This document shows, in pieces, positions 1 through 6,098 of a stretch of DNA of 6,361 nucleotides. Location of the stretch: contig RFTO01000068.1 in assembly GCA_009923375.1 (NCBI GenBank), positions 1-6,361 of the forward strand, in the 5' to 3' direction. The position numbers and the translations under genes are program-made. The DNA comes from Actinomycetota bacterium (GTDB lineage: Bacteria > Actinomycetota > Actinomycetes > S36-B12 > UBA5976). Every line of letters begins with the position of its first letter. Within the stretch, counting starts at the first letter, position 1. The notes under the pieces are model-generated. The model was not told where the DNA came from. It searched no databases and was given only the letters and a program-made list of their open reading frames with translations.

Positions 1-692
1 GTGAAGAAGAAATGAGTTCTTCGGATTTCTCTGCGCGCAGCCGAAGTCGGTCCATTCAGGCCCTCGGTCGGAGGTCTCTCGCGATCAAATGCGATGTGGG
101 CTACGCCGATCAGGTGGCCCGCTCTTTTGAAGCGGCCGAGGCTTTCCTGGGCGGTCTGGACATTCTGGTTAACAACACCGGAGTGATCCGGTTTTCGAAA
201 ATTGTGGATATGCCCGAGGAGGACTGGGACCACATCCTGCGCACCAATTTGAAGAGCGCCTTCCTCTGCTCGCAACAGGGGGCAAGGCGGATGATCAAGC
301 AGGGCACCGGCGGTCGGATCGTCTCGATCTCGAGCATCCATGCGGTTTTGAGCGAGCCAAACTGCGGGCATTACACGGCTGCAAAGGGAGGGATCGAGGC
401 GTTCTCCCGGACGCTGGCAAGCGAACTGGCACCCCATAAAATCACCGTGAATTTCATCCGCCCGGGGGCCACGTTCACCGAACTGACGACTCCGATGTAT
501 ACCGATGCGGTGAAGCGCTCGCTTTTTGAAAGGGTGCCGCTCAAGGAGATTGCCGATGCGGACTGGATTGCATCCGGAGCGGTTTTTCTTGCCAGCGAGG
601 ATTCTCGATACATGACCGGGCAGTCTCTCACCATTGACGGCGGCTACGTGATGGATGGCTCGCTGCCATCCGCAGAGTATTGCAAGGAGTGA
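1..692 (+). CDS. SDR family oxidoreductase, 5' end cut by window edge
   Basis: Classical short-chain dehydrogenase/reductase, an NAD(P)-dependent oxidoreductase that typically interconverts an alcohol and a ketone or lactone; the substrate is not readable. The frame is open to the left edge. An ATG at 12 exists, but starting there would omit the first beta-alpha-beta unit with the glycine-rich TGxxxGxG cofactor loop, so I treat the gene as partial. Counting from that ATG, visible SDR marks are CDV (27-29), NNTG (54-57, the usual NNAG with Thr for Ala), Asn79 in RTNL, the serine of the ISS strand (Ser108), YTAAK (Tyr121, Lys125), PG (151-152) and a C-terminal GQSLTIDGG. Ser to Tyr spacing is 13, as in FabG. 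The first 15 or so residues (Ser/Arg rich) do not resemble an SDR and may be frameshifted. The stop lies 6 bases before the cyclase-family gene, suggesting one operon. Family assignment is sure; substrate is unknown. Confidence 0.93.
   Translation, partial: EEEMSSSDFSARSRSRSIQALGRRSLAIKCDVGYADQVARSFEAAEAFLGGLDILVNNTGVIRFSKIVDMPEEDWDHILRTNLKSAFLCSQQGARRMIKQGTGGRIVSISSIHAVLSEPNCGHYTAAKGGIEAFSRTLASELAPHKITVNFIRPGATFTELTTPMYTDAVKRSLFERVPLKEIADADWIASGAVFLASEDSRYMTGQSLTIDGGYVMDGSLPSAEYCKE
684..689 (+). promoter_or_regulatory. Ribosome binding site of the cyclase-family gene
   Basis: AAGGAG is formed by the last two sense codons (Lys-Glu) of the SDR gene, 9 bases before the ATG at 699. It fixes the start of the next gene and shows that the two genes are translated from one transcript with closely linked initiation. 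Confidence 0.75.
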
Positions 693-698
693 TTCCTG

Positions 699-1340
699 AT
701 GGCCCGCTACATTGACATCAGCATCCCGACCGATGCACTCACGACGGTGTTTCCCGGAGATCCGGCACCCGAGATTTCTTGGCCCGCCTGGAGCCACGAA
801 AAAGGCAACCCCGCCAATGTGGGTTTTTTCCACGGAGGGCTGCACCACGGCACGCATGTGGATGCTCCCTGGCATTTCATTCCGGGTGGCAAGCGTCTCC
901 ACGAGATGCCGCTTGAGCACTGGGTTGGGGAATGTCAGGTGCTGGATCTGACTGCCGAGGAGGAGTGCATCACCGCCGAATCTTTGGAGAAGTCCGGCGT
1001 GTGCGAGGGGATGAAGAGGCTTCTTTTCAAAACCCGCAACAGCCGCACCGACTATTGGCGTGAGCCGTGGAACCCGGATTTCATTTACATCCACAAAAGT
1101 GCAGCGGAGTGGTGTGCGGCGCACAGTCTCTTATTGATCGGCTTGGACTACCTCACGATTGACTCCCCGAAGGAGCCGACCTTCCCAGCCCACCTCGAAT
1201 TGCTCGGGCACGAAACTCTCATCCTGGAAAATATCAACCTCCGCCACGTTGAAGCGCAAACTTATGAACTCGTGGCTGCACCGATCAACCTGCAAGGTGT
1301 CGACGGGGCTTGGACCCGCGCGCTTTTGAGGAGCGAATAA
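699..1340 (+). CDS. Cyclase family protein (kynurenine-formamidase-like metal hydrolase)
   Basis: 213 residues, close to the usual length of the Cyclase (PF04199) family. Members are metal-dependent hydrolases of amides, cyclic imides, esters or lactones, for example kynurenine formamidase. The hallmark HxGTHxDxPxHF is present at residues 49-60 (His49, Gly51, Thr52, His53, Asp55, Pro57, His59), giving the expected metal ligands. Further family marks are GLDYLTID (148-155) and the C-terminal LILENINL (174-181). There is no signal peptide, so it should be cytoplasmic. The ATG at 699 is chosen because of the AAGGAG 9 bases upstream. The gene sits between an SDR and an Ldh_2 dehydrogenase, with 6- and 4-base gaps. 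From this context I infer lactone or ring hydrolysis between two oxidation steps of a sugar-acid route rather than tryptophan breakdown, as no other kynurenine-pathway gene is present. The exact substrate remains open. Confidence 0.92.
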   Translation: MARYIDISIPTDALTTVFPGDPAPEISWPAWSHEKGNPANVGFFHGGLHHGTHVDAPWHFIPGGKRLHEMPLEHWVGECQVLDLTAEEECITAESLEKSGVCEGMKRLLFKTRNSRTDYWREPWNPDFIYIHKSAAEWCAAHSLLLIGLDYLTIDSPKEPTFPAHLELLGHETLILENINLRHVEAQTYELVAAPINLQGVDGAWTRALLRSE

Positions 1341-1344
1341 TCTT

Positions 1345-2412
1345 ATGGCTCAAATCGTCTCAGAATCCATTTCCATCTCCCCCGAACAACTGCGCGAATT
1401 TGTTTGCAAGTGCCTTCAGCACTTTGGACTTTCAACCGGGCATGCCGAACTGGTGGCGGATTCGCTCGTGGAATCCAACCTGCGCGGCATCGATTCGCAT
1501 GGCACCGCCAGGCTGCCGCACTATTTGAACCGGATCCGGCACGGCAGCATCAACCCCCGCCCGAATCTTGTGTATTCGAAGTTGGGAGCTGCCATCGGTC
1601 GCCTGGATGCCGATCACGGACTCGGCCAGATCGCAATGGCCCGTGCAACCGAAGAGGCGATTGCCCTCGCGCAGGAAAGCGGCGCGGGCTGGGTCGCCGT
1701 CGAGAACTCATCGCATTGCGGGGCGCTCGCCTACTACGGCCAACAGATTGCCCAAGCCAACATGGTCGGTATTCTTTTCACGCATTCCGATTCGATGGTC
1801 GTGCCCCACGCCGCCCGCCAAGCATTTTGCGGCACGAATCCGCTCTGCATCATCGTCCCCGGCGGCGAGGAAACCACCCTCTGCCTCGATATGGCGACCA
1901 GTGTCGTGCCGTGGAATACGATCACCAATGCCGCCATGGAGAACGTGGAAATCCCCGACGACTGGGCTGTGGACGCCGAGGGAAATCCCACCACAAATCC
2001 GAAAGACGTGCGCGCGGTCCGTCCATTTGGGGGCTACAAAGGGTCTGCCCTTGGCCTCATGATTGATGTGCTGTGCACCTTCCTGATCGGCACGCCGTCC
2101 GGCCCGGATATCGCGCCGATGTATGGAGACCCGAGCCGTCAACGCCTGCTGGGCGGTCTTGTCGGGGCCATTGATATCCGGCGCTTCCGAGATGTTTCGG
2201 CATTCCGCGCCGCTGTGTCCGCGCTCGCAGCGCGGTGGACGAGCCAACCGGCCGCCGACCCGACTGAACTGGTGCTTTTTCCCGGACAACCCGAGTTGCA
2301 GACCCGCGCCCGTCGGCTGGCAGAAGGGATTCCTTTGGGTGTGAACCTGGTGGAAATCTTCAAAGGCATCGCCGCCGAAACATCGGTGCCATGGACACTC
2401 GATGAACGATAA
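1345..2412 (+). CDS. Ldh_2 family malate/L-lactate/ureidoglycolate-type dehydrogenase
   Basis: 355 residues, full length for the Ldh_2 family (PF02615). These cytoplasmic NAD(P)-dependent enzymes act on 2-hydroxy or 2-keto acids, including malate, lactate, ureidoglycolate and 2,3-diketo-L-gulonate. Motifs in order: RGIDSHG (47-53), LNRIRHGSINPRP (61-73), NSSHCGAL (121-128), FCGTNPL (161-167), DMATSVVPWN (182-191), IPDDWAVDAEGNPTTNP (203-219) and PFGGYKGSALGLMIDVLC (227-244). All are in the expected order without a gap. The ATG at 1345 follows the cyclase-family stop by 4 bases, with a GAGGAG at 1328-1333 (11 bases away). The 3' end overlaps a small reading frame starting at 2402. Within the cluster it probably handles the 2-hydroxy acid formed after SDR oxidation and ring opening; that role is inference. 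The family call is firm, but the choice among malate, ureidoglycolate, diketogulonate or other substrates cannot be made from sequence alone. Confidence 0.93.
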   Translation: MAQIVSESISISPEQLREFVCKCLQHFGLSTGHAELVADSLVESNLRGIDSHGTARLPHYLNRIRHGSINPRPNLVYSKLGAAIGRLDADHGLGQIAMARATEEAIALAQESGAGWVAVENSSHCGALAYYGQQIAQANMVGILFTHSDSMVVPHAARQAFCGTNPLCIIVPGGEETTLCLDMATSVVPWNTITNAAMENVEIPDDWAVDAEGNPTTNPKDVRAVRPFGGYKGSALGLMIDVLCTFLIGTPSGPDIAPMYGDPSRQRLLGGLVGAIDIRRFRDVSAFRAAVSALAARWTSQPAADPTELVLFPGQPELQTRARRLAEGIPLGVNLVEIFKGIAAETSVPWTLDER

Positions 2413-2551
2413 CAATATCCGCGGCTTCAACTGCCAGTCGCGCTATCCGGCAACCGGCTTGGAAATCCGGGCGCTGAAATTTGACACACACCGCATCGAA
2501 GACGAGACCACCCGTCGCGTAAAACATTTCCCATTTTATTCAAACCCATGA
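2402..2551 (+). CDS. Small unrecognised reading frame, 49 residues
   Basis: An ATG inside the last codons of the Ldh_2 gene opens a 49-codon frame whose TGA overlaps the ATG at 2548 (ATGA). It therefore exactly bridges the only real gap in the left half of the cluster. The product begins MNDNNIRGFNCQSRYP and ends VKHFPFYSNP. It is polar, with no membrane segment or motif that I recognise. No Shine-Dalgarno sequence precedes the ATG, so translation would depend on coupling to the dehydrogenase gene. It may be a real small protein, the remnant of a larger gene, or simply spacer that happens to stay open. A TTGACA at 2481-2486 within it has no matching -10 element. Confidence 0.3.
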   Translation: MNDNNIRGFNCQSRYPATGLEIRALKFDTHRIEDETTRRVKHFPFYSNP

Positions 2552-2856
2552 AACAACACACCAACCCTTCTTTCGAACTGAGCGCGGCGCTTGCTGATGG
2601 CGAGCTGCGGATGACGCTTCTGGAATCATGCTCGGCGACCCGCTGGGCCGACGGCCCCTACCACTGGTCGCTGCAGATCCAGCATCCAGACGGCGTGCTC
2701 GACTGCCGGCAGCTGCGAGATGCGCAGCTACGGCAGGAGGGTAGCGCCCTGACGCTGCACGCCCGCATCGGCTTTCAGGTCGACCCGCTTCGCAGTGCGT
2801 ACGTTGATGAGCACCTGCGGATAGCGGGTGAAGACCGAAGCCAAGTCGGCCAGTGA
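2548..2856 (+). pseudogene. N-terminal fragment of the split glycosidase gene
   Basis: 102 codons starting MKQHTNPSFELSAALADGEL and ending in a TGA at 2854. The content (FELSAALADGELRMTLLE, HWSLQIQHPDG, SALTLHARIGFQVDP) reads like alternating beta strands. This resembles the beta-sandwich that precedes the TIM barrel in alpha-galactosidase-like glycosidases. There is no stand-alone family for it that I recognise. The piece to the right (from about 2940) starts in mid-domain without a good start codon. I therefore infer that both pieces were one gene, broken in 2857-2942. The start at 2548 has no Shine-Dalgarno sequence and is preceded by an in-frame TGA at 2482; it overlaps the stop of the 49-residue frame by four bases. 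Residues after about 93 (EDRSQVGQ) may already be out of frame. Whether the break is biological or a sequence error cannot be told here. Confidence 0.6.
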
Positions 2857-2942
2857 TCTCCCACTGCGTTTCACTGCTGCAGTGAGATGTAATGCGGTCA
2901 ACACACCATCACCGGTTCCAGCATAATCGGCAAGGATGACTG
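2857..2942 (+). other. Interrupted junction between the two glycosidase pieces, with a hairpin
   Basis: All three plus frames contain stops across the junction as a whole. Frame 1 stops at 2854 and 2890, frame 2 at 2918, and frame 3 at 2883 and 2937. Even so, frame 2 (about 2846-2890) reads ASDLPLRFTAAVRC and frame 1 (about 2905-2943) reads TITGSSIIGKDDW. Both look like protein from this kind of domain, suggesting two or more small indels rather than a true intergenic space. A 6-bp inverted repeat (TCACTG, 3-base loop, CAGTGA) lies at 2871-2885; there is no T-run, so it is not a terminator. No ribosome binding site precedes the GTG at 2943. Confidence 0.5.
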
Positions 2943-4676
2943 GTGGCCATTCCCTTCCGCAAGCGGCCGACCGATCCCGCCGACTGGGTCAACGACCACG
3001 CTCTGAAAGACATCCTCGCGCTGGCTGGTCGCGAGCCGCGCTGCGACGCCGACCAGCACTTCGGCTTCCTGCCGTCGCGCCACTGGTGCTCGGAAGCCTG
3101 GGCCTGGATGCGCGGCGATCGCACTCTGGCGCTGATGAGCTTCCATCAGGAACGCATGCTCCTCAGCGCGATCTCTGCAATGGTTGCCCCGAATGGCCTG
3201 GGGTTGCGTTTTGGAGGCGTTTACCTGAACGACCCGGACGGCTTGCCGGTCGTGACGCTAGGGCCGGGCGAATCGGTTGACTTTGGGCTGATGCGCTATC
3301 AGAGCGTTGCCGGAGGCTACCGCGAGGCGGCCTACGCCTACCGCGCCCTGCTCGACGCGCAGGGCTGCCGCTTTCCAGAAGGCTTCAATCCGCCAGTGCA
3401 CTGGAATGAGCTCTACGACAACCCCGAGTGGTGGATCACCGCCCCGGGCGAGATGCCCAAGGGCAGCCGCACCGCCACCCGCGGCGCCGTTTACACCCGC
3501 GCCGACATGGAGCGCGAGGCGGAAAAGGCCCGCGCCTACCACTGTGAATCCCTCTACCTCGACCCGGGCTGGGACACCACTTTCGGCAGTTTCCAGTGGG
3601 ACGAGGCGCGTCTCGGCAAGGCCGCCGGCTTTGTGCGCGAAATGCGCGAAAACCACGACTTGGCCGTTTCGCTCCACTGCCCGGTGGCAACCTGGATGTC
3701 ATGCCGCGACAACCCGCAGTCGATGAACAGCACTGGCTACTGGCCGCCGGATGCTCGCCGCATGCCCTCGCCCGGGAAGCTTTGTCCCGAGGACGCTGGC
3801 TGGTCGGAGTCCCAGCTCTGCCTCGGTTCGCGGCAGTATCTGGATGAGGCCGAGCGCCGGTTACTGGCGCTGTGTGAGGCCGGCGTGGTTTACCTGATGT
3901 TCGACGGCAACTGGTGGGGCGGGCCGTGCTTCCATCCCGACCACGGTCATCCCGTGCCATACACCCGCGAGGATCACATGCGGGCCAACCTTGATCTGGC
4001 TCAGCGCATCCACGCCAAATACCCGCACGTGCTCATCGAGATGCACGACATGCTCTCCGGCGGCGCGCATCCGCGCATGACCCCGGTTTACTATAAGTAT
4101 GGCCTGCCTGGCAGCTACGACACCAACTGGGGCTTTGAATTGATGTGGATGCCGATTGAGGACCTCCGGCAGGGGAGGGCGCAGTCACTCTACTACTACA
4201 ACCTCGCGTGCAACGTGCCGATCTACCTGCACATCGATCTGCGCGAGGACAACGAGCATTGCACGTTCTTCTGGTGGTTCGCCTCGACCTGCCGCCATCT
4301 CGGCATCGGCGGGACTCATGCCAACCCCAACATCGCTGCGGCCCAGCGGCACGCCATGCAGCAATACCGGCGGCTGGAGGCGTTTTACAAGCGCGGCGAG
4401 TTTTACGGGATGAGCGAGGAAATCCACCTGCACGTCCTGCCCGCCGAGAACCGGGTGGTGGTGGACATCTTCAACCTGTCCGATCAGGAGCGTCGGATCG
4501 AAGGCTCGATCCCCACATCCCGCCTGGGCATTGCCTCCGACCTCTACTACCGGCGCAGCGAACGCTGGGCCGGATTCGATGCCGCCAAGGGGCTGCTGAC
4601 CGCAGGCTGCACGCTGCCGGCGTGGGGGCACCAGCGTGTGGAATTGCAGGGAATCGGAGCGAGCGCACGAGCATGA
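2943..4676 (+). CDS. Probable TIM-barrel glycoside hydrolase (clan GH-D/alpha-galactosidase-like), main part
   Basis: 577 codons from GTG at 2943 to TGA, sharing four bases with the next start. The coding frame runs from 2940 but lacks a convincing start, so this is probably the C-terminal four-fifths of the broken gene. Residues 1-145 look like the end of a beta-sandwich (AIPFRKRP, SEAWAWMRGDRTLALMSF, GLRFGGVYL). A barrel follows: PVHWNELYDN (151-160), SLYLDPGWD (203-211), DLAVSLHCP (239-247), VVYLMFDGNWWGG (315-327), HVLIEMHDMLSGG (362-374), GFELMW (397-402) and VPIYLHIDL (425-433). Asp321 in FDGN is the likely nucleophile by analogy with the KxDxN strand of GH36-like enzymes. Residues about 485-570 form a C-terminal beta domain (IHLHVLPAENRVVVDIFNLSD). 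No signal peptide is seen in what remains. The substrate is unknown. It pairs with a six-hairpin protein downstream, implying joint action on one glycan. The family could also be an unclassified GH. Confidence 0.72.
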   Translation: MAIPFRKRPTDPADWVNDHALKDILALAGREPRCDADQHFGFLPSRHWCSEAWAWMRGDRTLALMSFHQERMLLSAISAMVAPNGLGLRFGGVYLNDPDGLPVVTLGPGESVDFGLMRYQSVAGGYREAAYAYRALLDAQGCRFPEGFNPPVHWNELYDNPEWWITAPGEMPKGSRTATRGAVYTRADMEREAEKARAYHCESLYLDPGWDTTFGSFQWDEARLGKAAGFVREMRENHDLAVSLHCPVATWMSCRDNPQSMNSTGYWPPDARRMPSPGKLCPEDAGWSESQLCLGSRQYLDEAERRLLALCEAGVVYLMFDGNWWGGPCFHPDHGHPVPYTREDHMRANLDLAQRIHAKYPHVLIEMHDMLSGGAHPRMTPVYYKYGLPGSYDTNWGFELMWMPIEDLRQGRAQSLYYYNLACNVPIYLHIDLREDNEHCTFFWWFASTCRHLGIGGTHANPNIAAAQRHAMQQYRRLEAFYKRGEFYGMSEEIHLHVLPAENRVVVDIFNLSDQERRIEGSIPTSRLGIASDLYYRRSERWAGFDAAKGLLTAGCTLPAWGHQRVELQGIGASARA

Positions 4677-5845
4677 AGAACACCAGCCAGAGCGGCATTT
4701 CCGCGTCGGTGTCGGAATCGCTGGCGTGGTTGGAGCAGGAGGCCGACCGGATCATTCGGGCTTCCGTCCGCCCCATGCAGGATGGGACGGCAGCCTTCCC
4801 TCCTCAGGTTGGCATCGGCTACGAGGCGTTCTGGCTCCGTGACTATGCGTATGCGGTGGAAGGGTCGGAGCGGTCCTTCTCCGACCGTGAACTGTTGGAC
4901 GCTTGCCGGTGCTTCGTGAGGGCCTTGCGTGCCGACGGCGCCGGGGTAGACTGCGTGAAGTTTGACGGCACCCCGATCTACCAACCGGGCTACGGCGGCA
5001 TGGGCGAGAATCCGGTCGCCGACGGTTCGCAGTTCACGGTCGCGGTCGCCTGGCATACCTGGCGCAGGACCCGCGATGCGCAACTGCTCGGCGAGATCCT
5101 CGATCCGCTGGTCAAGACCCTGCGCGCCGTGCCGCTCAACCCCGAGACTCATCTGGTCCGCATCGCCCCGGACCGGCCATGGGACCGCTGTCCGTATGGG
5201 TTCACCGACACCGTTCGCAAGACCGGCGATGTTCTCTTCGATTCGCTACTGTATGTGCAGGCCTGCCGGCAACTGGCGGAGTTGCTGCGCGAGGGCGACC
5301 GCCAGGCCGAAGGCCGGCAGTGGGAGGAAGCCGGGCGTCAGTGCGCGGCAAGCGTTTCCACGGCCTTCTGGGACCCGCAGGTCGGGCTCTTCCGCGCCGC
5401 CACCGTGCAGTGCCGCGAACACGACCTTTGGGGGGCAGCCTTCGCGGTCTGGCTTGGCGTGGCGGACGCTGCGCAATCGTCGGCCATCGCGACGTATTTC
5501 AGGACGCACTACACCGCCATCGTGCAGCACGGCCAACTCCGGCACCTGCCGGGTGGCGTATACTGGGAGCAGGGGTTCATTCCGGACACCTACCAGAACG
5601 GCGGCTTCTGGGCGACGCCGACAGGGTGGTTCGTCTACACGCTGGACTTGGCCGATCCAGATCTGGCCGACCGGACCATCATCGACCTCGTCCACCATTT
5701 CCAGCAGTATGGCGCCTGTGAGTGGATCTTCGGCGAGACCCTCATGCTGCCCAACTACCTCTCCAGCGCAGCGCTACCCTTGGCTGGCATCCGGGCGATG
5801 ATCGACCGTCGCCTGACAATGAACAACATGCCGAAAAACCAATAA
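4673..5845 (+). CDS. Six-hairpin (alpha/alpha-toroid) glycosidase-like protein
   Basis: 390 residues. The ATG at 4673 overlaps the glycosidase stop (ATGA), with a weak GGAG 13 bases upstream. The frame stays open far upstream to 4208, but that stretch lies under the glycosidase and is rejected. Marks of six-hairpin glycosidases are GYEAFWLRDYAYAVEG (49-64; Asp57 of WLRDY is a candidate acid or substrate-contact residue), YGFTDTVRKTGDVLFDSLLY (175-194), TYQNGGFWATPTGW (306-319) and ACEWIFGE (348-355). Paired helices such as LLYVQACRQLAELL and AAFAVWLGVADAA lie between them. There is no signal peptide, so it should be cytoplasmic and work on imported oligosaccharides. The fold is shared by GH15, GH37, GH63, GH65 and amylo-1,6-glucosidase-like proteins, and I cannot assign one of these. 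Coupling to the preceding TIM-barrel enzyme suggests the two act on the same glycan. It appears intact, in contrast to its upstream partner. Confidence 0.75.
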   Translation: MKNTSQSGISASVSESLAWLEQEADRIIRASVRPMQDGTAAFPPQVGIGYEAFWLRDYAYAVEGSERSFSDRELLDACRCFVRALRADGAGVDCVKFDGTPIYQPGYGGMGENPVADGSQFTVAVAWHTWRRTRDAQLLGEILDPLVKTLRAVPLNPETHLVRIAPDRPWDRCPYGFTDTVRKTGDVLFDSLLYVQACRQLAELLREGDRQAEGRQWEEAGRQCAASVSTAFWDPQVGLFRAATVQCREHDLWGAAFAVWLGVADAAQSSAIATYFRTHYTAIVQHGQLRHLPGGVYWEQGFIPDTYQNGGFWATPTGWFVYTLDLADPDLADRTIIDLVHHFQQYGACEWIFGETLMLPNYLSSAALPLAGIRAMIDRRLTMNNMPKNQ

Positions 5846-5850
5846 GCAAA

Positions 5851-5856
5851 AAGGAG
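5851..5856 (+). promoter_or_regulatory. Strong Shine-Dalgarno sequence after the glycosidase pair
   Basis: AAGGAG within an A-rich run (AAAAAGGAG) lies just after the stop at 5845. It is only 2 bases before the ATG at 5859, which is shorter than optimal. A non-ATG start such as CTG at 5863 or 5875 in another frame would sit further away. Its presence argues that a further gene of the operon once began here. Confidence 0.5.
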
Positions 5857-5858
5857 CT

Positions 5859-5990
5859 ATGGCTGACATCATCCCTGTGTCAGAGGTTGAAGGGAGCCAT
5901 TTACGCGCATGGAATCACCCTTCAGGCCATCATGGTCTTGGCAATACTATCCGCGCCCACGTCGATCGCCATATCAGAACAGCAGAGTGA
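5859..5990 (+). CDS. Short reading frame after the glycosidases, possible gene remnant
   Basis: 43 codons from ATG (MADIIPVSEVEGSHLRAWNH at the start) to TGA. It is placed 13 bases after the six-hairpin gene and directly behind a strong AAGGAG. The product has no motif I recognise. The overlapping +1 frame, open through to the TGA at 6007-6009, encodes RLKGAIYAHGITLQAIMVLA followed by ILSAPTSIAIS. That pattern (positive start, hydrophobic core, small residues) looks like a signal peptide or single membrane anchor. Either frame could be the start of a truncated gene. I favour a broken or chance frame over a functional peptide. Confidence 0.25.
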   Translation: MADIIPVSEVEGSHLRAWNHPSGHHGLGNTIRAHVDRHIRTAE

Positions 5991-6098
5991 TAAATCCGCC
6001 TCTGGGTGAAGGGCGCTGTGGCGGTTGGGACTGCGGCCTGTGCCATACTGTCATCGTCAAGAAGATCAATGATACCTTGGGGAATGTCTGCGCGATTG
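5991..6098. other. Short space between convergent genes, nothing identified
   Basis: This stretch is lower in GC than the operon (the block from 6061 is about 40%). A weak inverted repeat (CCGCC at 5996-6000 with GGCGG at 6020-6024, 19-base loop) has no U-tract, so no intrinsic terminator can be called for either the plus-strand operon or the minus-strand esterase. On the minus strand a frame through here reads DNRADIPQGIIDLLDDDSMA, but it overlaps the esterase end out of frame and has no supporting signal. Confidence 0.4.

Noticed and set aside
1708..2430. Long minus-strand open frame opposite the Ldh_2 gene
   Set aside because: The plus strand has every Ldh_2 motif in order; the minus-strand product is low-complexity and matches no family I know. 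Shadow frame in GC-rich DNA.
2481..2486. TTGACA resembling a -35 promoter element before the glycosidase gene
   Set aside because: There is no acceptable -10 hexamer at 16-18 bases (the sequence there is GAGACC), and the surrounding genes are coupled by overlaps, so an internal promoter is not supported.
2871..2885. Hairpin TCACTG-CTG-CAGTGA as a transcription terminator
   Set aside because: The stem is only 6 bp with no following T-run, and it sits in what appears to be interrupted coding sequence of one gene.
4208..4672. Upstream extension of the six-hairpin protein frame into the preceding gene, giving a 545-residue protein
   Set aside because: It lies wholly inside the glycosidase in another frame and is Arg/Ala/Pro-rich as expected of a shadow. 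The ATGA-coupled start at 4673 gives a normal-looking protein.
4962..5801. 279-codon plus-strand frame inside the six-hairpin gene
   Set aside because: It is Ser/Arg/Pro-rich with no motif, and is out of frame with a well-supported gene.
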